Below are positions 6,456 to 12,729 of a stretch of 27,237 nt of DNA, piece after piece (positions within the stretch are counted from its first letter, which is position 1; each line of letters opens with the position of its first letter). The position numbers and the translations under genes were made by a program. The notes beneath the pieces were generated by a model, which was not told the DNA's origin, ran no database searches, and worked only from the letters and a program-made list of their open reading frames with translations. This DNA is from an uncultured Eubacteriales bacterium (GTDB taxonomy: Bacteria; Bacillota; Clostridia; Oscillospirales; Oscillospiraceae), in the NCBI GenBank assembly GCA_900549475.1, contig UROF01000032.1:1-27237 (forward strand). Reading direction: 5' to 3'.

Positions 6456-8487
6456 GAGCCTCTATCCCCGGCTGGCGGCCCAGAGCCTCAAGCTCAACCG
6501 CCGGTTCTTTGTGCCCTACATTCTCTCTTTGATGGGAAACGTGGCCGCCTTTTACATTATGTCCGCACTGGTCAACGATCCCGGTGTCCAGGACATGACC
6601 CCCGGAAGGACCAACGGTTACTACTATGTCCAGATGATGATGTCCATGGGCATGTTCGTGGCCTTTGTCTTTTCCGTCATTTTCGTCTTTTATATCAACG
6701 GTTTCCTGATGAAGCAGAGGAAACGGGAACTGGGCCTGTACAATATTTTAGGTATGGGCAAGAACCACATCGCCGCTTTGATGCTGCTGGAGGGCCTGTA
6801 TGTAGGCGTGATCGGCATTGCTGGGGGCCTGGCTGTGGGGATGCTCCTCCACAAGCTGGTGACGCTGCTGCTGTACCGGGCTTTGGACTTTGGAGTGCCC
6901 CTGGGCTTCTACATCTCCTGGAAGGGCCTGACAGAGACGGCGATCCTCTTTGCGGGACTGATCGCCGCTACCGTACTGGTGAATCTGGTGAAGATCCAGG
7001 TATCCCGGCCCATTGAACTGCTCCGGGGCGGCAACGTGGGGGAGCGGGAACCCAAGACCCGGTGGCTGATGACACTTCTGGGGATTCTGACCCTGGGGGG
7101 CGGCTACTTCATTGCCGTTAGGACCAGCAGTGGTGTGGAAGCTATCGCCTTTTATTTCGTGGCGGTGTTCCTGGTCATTATCGGCACCTACTGCCTCTTC
7201 ACCGCCGTCAGTGTCTTTGTCCTCAAGGCCCTGCGCCGGAATAAGAAGTTCTACTACCGCACCGGCCCCTTCATCAGCGTCTCCGGCATGCTCTACCGCA
7301 TGAAGCAGAACGCTGTAGGCCTTGCCAACATCTGCATCCTCTGCACCATGGTGATGGTGATGATCTCCGGCACCTTGTCCCTGTGGCTGGGTACCGAGGA
7401 TATCTCCCGGCGGCTGCATCCCAGCGATCTTCAGATCCGGGTGAGATATTACCTGGATGAGGAGGACCCCTTTAACCCGCCAGTCATACTGAAGGATGCG
7501 GAGAGCTATATCAACAGCGAGGGCGTGACCGTCACAGGGGAGCGGACTATGGCCACAGTGAGGTTCGGTGTGGGACTGGATGCTGATGGAGTGTTTCATA
7601 CCAATACCCGGGCAGATGAGATCGTTTCCATTTACAGCGTGGATGTCCTTACCGCTTCCGCTTACACTGATCTTACCGGGGAAACCGTAAACCTTCAGTC
7701 TGATGAGGTCATGGTATACGGGACAGGTCTTTCCACCCTGGAATTTCGCTGGGATAACCGGGACGATGGGGAGGAGAAGCATCCTGCTACTGTATTCCAG
7801 GTGGTGCGTAATCTCCGGGAGAGCCCCTGGTTTTCCCCGCAGATCTCCAATCAGATGTGCCTGATTGTGGCGGATGAAAGTGTGCTGACAGAGCTCTATC
7901 AGGCTCAGCTGGCAGCTTATGGAGAGGAGGCGTCCCTCCTGGATTGGTACGCCTATCTGGATTTGGATTGCTCCGATGAGGAATGCCAGCGCCTGACAGA
8001 GGACTACTGGGAAGGGAACAAGACGGACTACGGCGCGGGACGATGGGAGTATATGAGCTGGAACTCCAGCGGTCAGGGCCGCTCCGAGCTGTACGGCCTT
8101 GCCGGAGGTTTTCTGTTCCTGGGACTGTTCCTGGGCTTCATCTTCCTGATGGCCACGGTGCTCATCATCTACTACAAGCAGATCAGCGAGGGGTATGAAG
8201 ATAAGCGCCGGTTCGAGATCATGCAGAAGGTGGGCCTGAGCCGGGAGGAGGTCCGTACTGCCATCCGCAGCCAGGTGCTGATGGTGTTCTTCCTGCCGAT
8301 TGTGGTGGCAGCCATCCATATTGCCTTTGACTTCAATATGGTGGAAAAACTCCTGACACTGTTCTATCTCCACGACACTGCTCTGACGGCTCTGTGCACG
8401 CTGGGTACCCTGCTGGTGTTCTTCCTGGTCTACGGCGTGGTGTACCTGCTGACCGCTCGTACCTATTACAAGATCGTTGAGAGGTAA
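6448..8487 (+). CDS. FtsX-type permease, BceB-like
   Basis: A 679-residue inner-membrane permease. Helices near the N-terminus (first around FVPYILSLMGNVAAFYIM) are followed by paired helices up to about residue 310. A large hydrophilic, probably extracellular domain covers about residues 312-545, and three C-terminal helices follow. This layout, with FtsX-like segments around LKMKQRKRELGLYNILGMGK-type and RRFEIMQKVGLS motifs and the external domain between helices 7 and 8, is that of BceB/VraG proteins. Start: GTG at 6448 is preferred because GGAGGT at 6435-6440 stands 7 bases before it; a GTG at 6439 overlaps the ribosome site. The gene overlaps the ATPase stop by 8 bases, so translation is coupled. 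It probably exports or displaces cell-wall-active peptides and signals to the kinase at 2449; its ligand is unknown. Confidence 0.92.
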   Translation: MRKSLYPRLAAQSLKLNRRFFVPYILSLMGNVAAFYIMSALVNDPGVQDMTPGRTNGYYYVQMMMSMGMFVAFVFSVIFVFYINGFLMKQRKRELGLYNILGMGKNHIAALMLLEGLYVGVIGIAGGLAVGMLLHKLVTLLLYRALDFGVPLGFYISWKGLTETAILFAGLIAATVLVNLVKIQVSRPIELLRGGNVGEREPKTRWLMTLLGILTLGGGYFIAVRTSSGVEAIAFYFVAVFLVIIGTYCLFTAVSVFVLKALRRNKKFYYRTGPFISVSGMLYRMKQNAVGLANICILCTMVMVMISGTLSLWLGTEDISRRLHPSDLQIRVRYYLDEEDPFNPPVILKDAESYINSEGVTVTGERTMATVRFGVGLDADGVFHTNTRADEIVSIYSVDVLTASAYTDLTGETVNLQSDEVMVYGTGLSTLEFRWDNRDDGEEKHPATVFQVVRNLRESPWFSPQISNQMCLIVADESVLTELYQAQLAAYGEEASLLDWYAYLDLDCSDEECQRLTEDYWEGNKTDYGAGRWEYMSWNSSGQGRSELYGLAGGFLFLGLFLGFIFLMATVLIIYYKQISEGYEDKRRFEIMQKVGLSREEVRTAIRSQVLMVFFLPIVVAAIHIAFDFNMVEKLLTLFYLHDTALTALCTLGTLLVFFLVYGVVYLLTARTYYKIVER

Positions 8488-8492
8488 GCACG

Positions 8493-8603
8493 ATGCGAAA
8501 AATATTCTGCACCCTGCGCTATGGTGCGCTGCTGGGGTTCCTTGTCCTGGGGATTCTGGTAATGATGGCCCGACGGAAGCTGACGACGGGTGACGTATTC
8601 TGA
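8493..8603 (+). CDS. Possible 36-residue single-helix membrane peptide
   Basis: A short open frame begins 5 bases after the permease stop. GAGAGG at 8478-8483 stands 9 bases before its ATG. The peptide starts MRKIFCTLRY, has a hydrophobic core of about 15 residues (GALLGFLVLGILVMM), then a basic ARRK and a short polar tail, a plausible topology for a single-span membrane microprotein. It ends 10 bases before the terminator hairpin, so it fills the remaining transcript of the transporter operon. I recognise no family. It could be a small transporter-associated subunit or an incidental frame; the placement and ribosome site argue for the former. Confidence 0.5.
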   Translation: MRKIFCTLRYGALLGFLVLGILVMMARRKLTTGDVF

Positions 8604-8613
8604 TAAACAGCAA

Positions 8614-8649
8614 AGCCCCCCGGCGGAACAGATGCTCCGTCGGGGGGCT
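8614..8649. terminator. Convergent hairpin terminator between the BceAB-like and degV operons
   Basis: A long GC-rich stem (8614-8627 region with 8636-8649, inner mismatch tolerated) lies between two converging operons. On the minus strand the stem is followed by TTTGCTGTTT, a partial U-tract; on the plus strand the tail is not T-rich. It is most convincing for degV. Confidence 0.6.
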
Positions 8650-8663
8650 GACAAGTAATGGGA

Positions 8664-9512
8664 TTACTGAGCCTGCTCGATATAGGCAAGACCCAGAGCG
8701 CCGGGACCGATATGGGTGCCGATGGTGGCGCCGATGCAGCAATAGTGGAGCCGCTGGGGCAGCTTTCCCAGTTCCCGCAGCTTGGGGAGGAGAAGCTCCT
8801 CCCGGCCCTTGTCATCGGTATAGAGGAAATAAGAGGGGAACGCGTCGTCCACCGGGTGGTCGGCAATGAGCTTGAGCAGCTGCTTGACGGCAGCGCCGGT
8901 GCCAAATGCCTTGCCGGTGATGGCTACGGCACCCTCACGGACGGCAATGACGGGCTTGAGCTTGGTCATGGTGCCGAGACCGGCCTGCAGGGTGGAGATC
9001 CGCCCACCCCGGCGGAGATACTCCAGGGTATCGATCACGGCAAAAATACGGATACGGCCCTTGATCTGCTCCAGCTGAGCGGCGATGTCGGGAGCTTTCA
9101 GACCGCTGTCCCGGAGCTTGCAGGCATAGTTGACCAGGATCTGGATGCCGGCGGTGGCACTGAGACTGTCTACAATGTAGATCTCGTCGTAGTCACACAT
9201 GCCTTTGGCGATCATGGCACTCTGGATGGTGCCGCTGAGGGCGCTGGAAAGTAGCACAGCCACTACCTGATCCCCAGCAGCCTTGGCAGCCTCAAAGACT
9301 TTGAGAAAATCGTTGGGGGTAGGCTGAGAGGTGGAGGGATTCTCCTTACCTTCTTTAAGAAGCTTGTAAAACACCTCGCCGCTGATGGTTTTTCCGTCCA
9401 GGAAAGTAGCTTTACCGAACTGAATGGGCATGGAGACGATCTCCACATTCCGCCGCTTGGCAACGGCGGGTTCAAAATCGGATGAAGAATCAGTGATAAT
9501 ACGGATCGCCAT
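8664..9512 (-). CDS. DegV-family fatty-acid-binding protein
   Basis: A 282-residue cytoplasmic protein with the two-domain EDD fold of DegV/FakB. Motifs include the N-terminal ITDSSSDF, the STSQPTPNDF segment, SSALSGT, the RGGRIS segment and C-terminal IGTHIGPGALG. FakB members hold a fatty acid so that the kinase FakA can phosphorylate it for phospholipid synthesis; lipid choice cannot be read here. The start at ATG 9512 is preferred over an in-frame TTG at 9521, because AGGAGG (complement of 9523-9528) is 10 bases from the ATG and only 1 from the TTG. Five bases separate the MarR stop from the ATG, so both come from one transcript. No fakA is in the window. Confidence 0.92.
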   Translation of the reverse strand: MAIRIITDSSSDFEPAVAKRRNVEIVSMPIQFGKATFLDGKTISGEVFYKLLKEGKENPSTSQPTPNDFLKVFEAAKAAGDQVVAVLLSSALSGTIQSAMIAKGMCDYDEIYIVDSLSATAGIQILVNYACKLRDSGLKAPDIAAQLEQIKGRIRIFAVIDTLEYLRRGGRISTLQAGLGTMTKLKPVIAVREGAVAITGKAFGTGAAVKQLLKLIADHPVDDAFPSYFLYTDDKGREELLLPKLRELGKLPQRLHYCCIGATIGTHIGPGALGLAYIEQAQ

Positions 9513-9517
9513 AGGAA

Positions 9518-9961
9518 TCAAGCCTCCTGTTGAATCATGTCAAAAGTATCCACCACCTGGTGGAGCATGGGGATCAGCTGTCGGATCTGATCTTCTCCTA
9601 CGGAAGCGATCAAACGCTGGATCAGATGGATGATCTGCTGATGGGATGCGGCGTAGCTGGCGGCGCCTTCCGGCAGAAGCCGGACCTCGATCTGCCGCTT
9701 GTCCTTGGCGGACTGGCAGCGGGAGATGAGGCCCTTTTGTTCCAGCGAGCGCAATATGACATTCATTTGAGATTTGAGGATACGGGTCTCTGTGCACAAG
9801 TCCTTGGCGGTCAGGTATCCGTCCGCTTGGCGGGCGGCCCGGCCCAGCAGATTGCAGACGACGGCCTCATTGAAGGACAGGCCCGCCACCAGCCGCTGGT
9901 TGTTGATCACGCTGCTCAGCCGCAGCCAGGCGGTCAGCAGTTCTTCGCTCAGGGCTTCCAT
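9518..9961 (-). CDS. MarR-family transcriptional regulator
   Basis: A 147-residue winged-helix regulator. The central region (about 30-100) contains the recognition portion LCTETRILKSQMNVILRSLEQKGLI followed by the wing SAKDKRQIEVRLLPEG, the standard MarR layout; flanking helices would dimerise. GGGAGGA precedes the ATG. It is the first gene of an operon with degV, and its own promoter carries a 17-base perfect palindrome over the -10 element, so it probably represses itself and degV. By analogy with lipid-responsive MarR proteins such as FabT, a fatty acid or acyl derivative is a reasonable ligand guess, but nothing in the sequence proves it. Confidence 0.9.
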   Translation of the reverse strand: MEALSEELLTAWLRLSSVINNQRLVAGLSFNEAVVCNLLGRAARQADGYLTAKDLCTETRILKSQMNVILRSLEQKGLISRCQSAKDKRQIEVRLLPEGAASYAASHQQIIHLIQRLIASVGEDQIRQLIPMLHQVVDTFDMIQQEA

Positions 9962-9976
9962 AGCATCCTCCCAAAA

Positions 9977-9993
9977 AGTTCATGATGTGAACT
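9977..9993. promoter_or_regulatory. Perfect palindrome, probable MarR operator
   Basis: AGTTCATGATGTGAACT has six-base arms forming a perfect inverted repeat around a 5-base centre. It overlaps the -10 element (9991-9996) of the marR promoter and ends 16 bases before the start codon, ideal for autorepression. A related, weaker repeat AACAT-N8-ATGTT lies at 10043-10060 and also contains CATCATGAA, which matches part of this operator's complement. Confidence 0.7.
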
Positions 9994-10019
9994 ATATGCC
10001 GAAAAGTATAAAATGTCAA
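9991..10019 (-). promoter_or_regulatory. Promoter of the marR-degV operon
   Basis: On the minus strand, a perfect TTGACA (complement of 10014-10019) and TATAGT (complement of 9991-9996) are 17 bases apart. The operator palindrome covers the -10. Confidence 0.85.
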
Positions 10020-10065
10020 GCATTTTTTGGGAAAGCGGATCAAACATCATGAAATATGTTCTAAT

Positions 10066-10094
10066 AGACAAAAACGCAGCCCCAAGGGGCTGCG
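10066..10094 (-). terminator. Terminator of the small XRE gene
   Basis: On the minus strand a nine-base-pair stem (10086-10094 with 10075-10083, AA loop) is followed by TTTTTGT. It lies 28 bases past the XRE stop codon. Confidence 0.85.
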
Positions 10095-10122
10095 GGAAAG
10101 GCGATATTCACAACAAAAGAAC

Positions 10123-10344
10123 TTACCGCTTTTGTTTCGGAAAGGGAGGAAGGCCCAAAACGAAATCTGCACTGACCTGGTAAAATTCGCATAGCCGGCG
10201 CAGGTGCCGTACCGGCATTTCGTTGATGCCGTTTTCATAGCGGGAGTAAACCTGCTGCGTGGTGCCCAGTACTTCAGCGATCTGGGCCTGGGTGTAATCA
10301 CGGTCTTCCCGCAGATCCCGCAGAATTTCAGGATAGGTTTTCAT
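10123..10344 (-). CDS. Small XRE-family DNA-binding protein
   Basis: A 73-residue protein that is almost entirely a Cro/C1-type helix-turn-helix. Residues about 5-62 contain LREDRDYTQAQIAEVLG, then TTQQVYSRYENG as the recognition helix, then RRLCEFYQVSADFVLGL. AAGGAGA lies before the ATG. It is transcribed away from the small lipoprotein gene at 10464, and the shared spacer holds an inverted repeat across the lipoprotein promoter. That layout suggests it controls the lipoprotein and perhaps itself, as phage-like or accessory repressors often do. No sensor domain is visible, and the signal is unknown. Confidence 0.88.
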   Translation of the reverse strand: MKTYPEILRDLREDRDYTQAQIAEVLGTTQQVYSRYENGINEMPVRHLRRLCEFYQVSADFVLGLPPFPKQKR

Positions 10345-10403
10345 AGCAGTGTCTCCTTCCGGGTTTCTGACAGGGATATTATTTCATACGGTTGAAATTA
10401 CAC

Positions 10404-10432
10404 TTGACATTACATCATATGTGGTGTAAATT
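10404..10432 (+). promoter_or_regulatory. Promoter and operator of the small lipoprotein gene
   Basis: A perfect TTGACA at 10404-10409 and TAAATT at 10427-10432 are 17 bases apart. Within the spacer and -10 lies an inverted repeat, TTACA (10410-10414), N10, TGTAA (10425-10429), with a central CATATG. A dimeric repressor bound here would block transcription; the divergent XRE protein is the obvious candidate. Confidence 0.7.
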
Positions 10433-10463
10433 GGCTGAGGAAACAGAACAGGAGAGAAACACA

Positions 10464-10646
10464 ATGGGAAGGCGAATCAAAGGAAAAAGAGGGCTGGCGC
10501 TGCTGGTGGCGGTGGTGCTGTTGTTGGTGCTGCTGTCGGGATGCACCAAAGTCTGTAGCTTTTGTGGGCGGTCTGCGGTATTTTACGATCAGTGCCGTAT
10601 TCACGGCCAGGAGATCGTGGTGTGTCCCTTCTGCCAGGTGTGGTGA
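10464..10646 (+). CDS. Small Cys-rich lipoprotein with zinc-ribbon-like cysteines
   Basis: A 60-residue predicted lipoprotein. The basic N-terminus (MGRRIKGKRG) precedes a hydrophobic helix and the lipobox LSGC, so processing would leave a lipidated C27 on the outer face of the membrane. The mature part is only about 34 residues and contains CSFC (31-34), C44 and CPFC (54-57), two CxxC pairs resembling a zinc ribbon or a redox/metal site. AGGAGA stands 8 bases before the ATG; an upstream in-frame extension to 10392 runs through the promoter and is rejected. It is divergent from an XRE regulator. I recognise no named family; metal or thiol chemistry at the envelope is an inference from the cysteines. 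Confidence 0.75.
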   Translation: MGRRIKGKRGLALLVAVVLLLVLLSGCTKVCSFCGRSAVFYDQCRIHGQEIVVCPFCQVW

Positions 10647-10690
10647 TCTGGCGGCGAAAAGCCCGGCTTTACAGAAAGCTTTGCTATATC

Positions 10691-10721
10691 AAGAGCGGCA
10701 GGCGCTGTGCCTGCCGCTCTG
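10691..10721. terminator. Bidirectional hairpin between lipoprotein and Asn/Gln-rich gene
   Basis: AGAGCGGCAGGC pairs with GCCTGCCGCTCT over a short loop. It lies between two converging small genes. T-runs are poor on both sides, so termination strength is uncertain. Confidence 0.5.
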
Positions 10722-10734
10722 TCTGCTCTGTACG

Positions 10735-10866
10735 TTACTTCTGGTTCTGAGGATTGCTCTGGCCGCGGTTGTTCTGGCTCTGGCTGTTGGTCTGATTGCG
10801 GTCGCTCTTGCTGTTGCGGCAATTGCTCTTGCTGTTCATCTTGTCCATTTTATCCATCTTATCCAT
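10735..10866 (-). CDS. 43-residue Asn/Gln/Ser-rich hypothetical protein
   Basis: A short minus-strand gene with a perfect AAAGGAGG (complement of 10876-10883) 9 bases before its ATG. The protein begins with three near-identical triplets (MDKMDKMDKM), then becomes a low-complexity tail rich in Asn, Gln, Ser and Lys/Arg with one Cys (C16), ending in NPQNQK. There is no hydrophobic segment, so it should be soluble and disordered. Composition resembles small Asn/Gln-rich proteins often found in spore-forming Clostridia, but I cannot assign a family. A hairpin lies 14 bases beyond the stop. The opposite strand has open frames here, but none has a ribosome site. It is converging with the Cys-rich lipoprotein and divergent from rubrerythrin. 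Confidence 0.65.
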   Translation of the reverse strand: MDKMDKMDKMNSKSNCRNSKSDRNQTNSQSQNNRGQSNPQNQK

Positions 10867-11007
10867 TGTACGGGGCCTCCTTTCCAAGAGTGTACGCCCC
10901 TATTGTTTCCTCGTCGGCTGGGCTTTATACCGTGGGTTTGTAGAATAAACGGAAATTTTTCGCAGAAAATAGGGTTGCCAGCTGATTAGGAAAGGAGAAG
11001 ATGAGCT

Positions 11008-11601
11008 ATGGAATGGAAAGACAGTGTTACCCGTGAGAATCTGCTGCGGGCTTTTGCCGGGGAGAGCCAGGCCCGGAACCGCTACACCTTTGCCGCCGGC
11101 GCAGCCAAAAAGAAGGGGCTGCATCTGATCGAAGCCATATTTTTGTATACTGCAGATCAGGAGCGGGCCCATGCCAAGGTGTTCTACGACCATCTGAAAA
11201 AGGGCGGCTGCGACAATGGGATCATTGACGGAGCCGGGTATCCGGTGGATCTCAGCGAAGAGATCGTGGATCTGCTGGAACTGGCCCAGGCCCATGAGAC
11301 AGAGGAGTGGAAGGACGTTTATCCTGCGTTTGCCCAGAAAGCGGAAGAGGAGGGATTTGCGGAAGCAGCCCGCCATTTCCGCCAGATCGCTGACGTTGAG
11401 AAAACCCACGCCCAGCGCTTCCAGCAGTTTGCCCAGCAGCTGCGGGAAGGGAAGCTGTTTGTGGACGATGTGGAGATGGGATGGATCTGCCTCAATTGCG
11501 GCCACATCCATCTGGGGAAGCAGGCCCCTGCCAAATGTCCGGTCTGCAGCCACGACCAGGGTTATTTTATCCGCTTGTCCCTGTCCCCCTGGCATCAGTG
11601 A
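11008..11601 (+). CDS. rbr: Rubrerythrin
   Basis: A 197-residue non-haem di-iron peroxidase. The N-terminal ferritin-like four-helix bundle (about 1-145) shows FAGESQARNRY with E19, then DQERAHAKVF with the E52/H55 pair, a second-half carboxylate region AHETEEWKDVYP, and VEKTHAQRF, the usual di-iron ligands. The C-terminal rubredoxin-like domain (about 158-197) has CLNCG and CPVC, four cysteines for a mononuclear iron. It reduces hydrogen peroxide with electrons from NAD(P)H-linked carriers and protects anaerobes. AAAGGAGA precedes the ATG. A GC-rich hairpin at 11608-11628 without a clear T-run may end it. I see no convincing promoter match upstream, so PerR-type control cannot be judged. Confidence 0.95.
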   Translation: MEWKDSVTRENLLRAFAGESQARNRYTFAAGAAKKKGLHLIEAIFLYTADQERAHAKVFYDHLKKGGCDNGIIDGAGYPVDLSEEIVDLLELAQAHETEEWKDVYPAFAQKAEEEGFAEAARHFRQIADVEKTHAQRFQQFAQQLREGKLFVDDVEMGWICLNCGHIHLGKQAPAKCPVCSHDQGYFIRLSLSPWHQ

Positions 11602-11716
11602 GCTTTGCCGCCGCCGGAATGGCGGCGGGTTACATATTATAAGGCTGACGGCGGTACGCGCCGGGGAGAAACATCGCCCTTCTTTCAGCAAAATAAAAAT
11701 TTTTAAAAACTTTTCC

Positions 11717-11745
11717 TTGACAATCTTTACCCTCTCTGGTATACT
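11717..11745 (+). promoter_or_regulatory. Promoter of the infC-rpmI-rplT operon
   Basis: A perfect TTGACA at 11717-11722 and TATACT at 11740-11745 with a 17-base spacer. Transcription would begin near 11752, giving a leader of about 180 bases before infC. Confidence 0.88.
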
Positions 11746-11751
11746 AACTCT

Positions 11752-11934
11752 GCAAAATAAAGAAGGTGGCTGCATCCGCCTCACCCCCAGCCAAGCGAAG
11801 GGGTCAACATGGTAAGAACACGTCCCGACAAGAGGGGGCGTGCTTTGTTGGTGTGCGGATGCGGTTTCGTATCCGCATTTTGTTTTGTGGCGCATAGTCA
11901 ATATGGGCAATTGATTGAAGGAGGTGCTTCGGTT
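11752..11934 (+). promoter_or_regulatory. Attenuator leader of infC, probable ribosomal-protein L20 leader
   Basis: The leader of about 180 bases contains a terminator hairpin, TGCGGAT (11854-11860) with ATCCGCA (11871-11877), then TTTTGTTTT. An upstream element GCATCCGC (11772-11779) is exactly complementary to GCGGATGC (11855-11862), so it can form a competing antiterminator. Between them a CCCC..GGGG hairpin around AGCCAAGCGAA lies where an L20-binding mimic of rRNA would be expected. L20-controlled attenuation of infC is established in Bacillus subtilis. The mutually exclusive pairing is seen directly; identification of L20 as the ligand is inferred from position. Confidence 0.7.
11854..11886 (+). 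terminator. Leader terminator of the infC attenuator
   Basis: A 7-base-pair stem with a 10-base loop, followed by TTTTGTTTT, about 50 bases before the infC start; it is the off-state structure of the leader. Confidence 0.75.
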
Positions 11935-12447
11935 ATTAGCAGTGTTATGCATCAACTGAATGAGGACATTCGAGACAAGGAACTGCGCTTGATCGGCAGC
12001 GGCGGCGAGCAGCTGGGTATCATGTCTGCAGAGGAAGCTCAGAAGATCGCCGATGAACAGGGCCTGGATCTGGTAAAGATCTCTCCCCAGGCCAATCCCC
12101 CCGTGTGCAAGCTGATGGATTACGGCAAATACCGGTTTGAGCAGGGAAAGCGTGAAAAGGAAGCGCGCAAGAACCAGCACGTGGTGGAGATCAAGGAGAT
12201 CCGCATGTCCCCGGGTATTGATATCGGGGATTTCAACGTGAAGCTGAAAAACGCGCAGAAGTTCCTGACCGATGGCAACCGGGTGAAGGTCTCGGTCCGC
12301 TTCCGCGGCCGTGAGATGGCCCATACGGACATCGGCAAGAAGCTCCTGGATAAGTTTGCAGAGCAGTGCGCCGAAGTGTCCAGCGTCGATAAGGGCGCAA
12401 AGCTGGAGGGGCGGAATATGTCCATGTTCCTGTCCCCCAAGAAATAA
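11935..12447 (+). CDS. infC: Translation initiation factor IF-3, ATT start
   Basis: A 170-residue IF-3. It contains the N-terminal domain beginning HQLNEDIRDKELRLIGS, a basic linker around FEQGKREKEARKNQ, and the C-terminal domain with IRMSPGIDIGDFNVK and RFRGREMAHTDIGKKLL. It binds the 30S subunit and polices initiator codon choice. The start is read as ATT at 11935, because AAGGAGGTG at 11918-11926 stands at proper distance from it; the first internal ATG (11947) is 22 bases away, and the ATG at 11809 would translate the attenuator. AUU initiation of infC is known to allow IF-3 to limit its own synthesis. It leads the infC-rpmI-rplT operon. Confidence 0.92.
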   Translation: MSSVMHQLNEDIRDKELRLIGSGGEQLGIMSAEEAQKIADEQGLDLVKISPQANPPVCKLMDYGKYRFEQGKREKEARKNQHVVEIKEIRMSPGIDIGDFNVKLKNAQKFLTDGNRVKVSVRFRGREMAHTDIGKKLLDKFAEQCAEVSSVDKGAKLEGRNMSMFLSPKK

Positions 12448-12495
12448 ACCACGATTTGCGTATGCAAAGGAAAGATACGGAAGGAGTATGCAATT

Positions 12496-12693
12496 ATGCC
12501 TAAGCTGAAGTCCCACAGTGGTGCGAAGAAAAGATTCAACCTGACCAAGACCGGTAAGGTCAAGCGCGCCAAGGCCTTTAAGAGCCACATCCTCACCAAG
12601 AAGGATACCAAGCGTACCCGTCGTCTGCGGGCCGGTGGTTATGCCGACGTGACCAACGAGGCCACTATCCGCAAGATGATCCCCTACAAATAA
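12496..12693 (+). CDS. rpmI: Ribosomal protein bL35
   Basis: A 65-residue, very basic large-subunit protein with the family signature KSHSGAKKRF near the N-terminus and HILTKKDTKRTRRLR in the middle, at the normal full length. AAGGAG stands 9 bases before the ATG. It sits 48 bases after infC and 36 before rplT, the invariant bacterial order, and should follow the same leader control. Confidence 0.97.
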   Translation: MPKLKSHSGAKKRFNLTKTGKVKRAKAFKSHILTKKDTKRTRRLRAGGYADVTNEATIRKMIPYK

Positions 12694-12729
12694 GAAATAC
12701 GATACGCTTTAGAATAGGAGGCTTTTACA

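Noticed and set aside
8466..8654. Minus-strand open frame of 62 codons over the terminator at 8614-8649
   Set aside because: It crosses the hairpin and opposes the operon end; no ribosome site. The plus-strand 36-codon frame has better support.
6748..8742. Minus-strand open frame of 664 codons opposite the BceB-like gene
   Set aside because: Shadow frame rich in His and Gln, crossing the terminator at 8614-8649 into degV; no start signal.
10392..10463. Upstream extension of the small lipoprotein
   Set aside because: It runs through the -35/-10 promoter and would bury the signal peptide behind 24 extra residues; AGGAGA favours ATG 10464.
11809..11934. N-terminal extension of IF-3 from ATG 11809
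   Set aside because: It would translate the attenuator terminator and give a non-family N-terminus (VCGCGFVSAFCF); the ribosome site is at 11918-11926.
10900..12588. Minus-strand open frame of 562 codons opposite rubrerythrin and infC
   Set aside because: It runs through rubrerythrin, the infC promoter, leader and infC; incompatible with those features and without a ribosome site.
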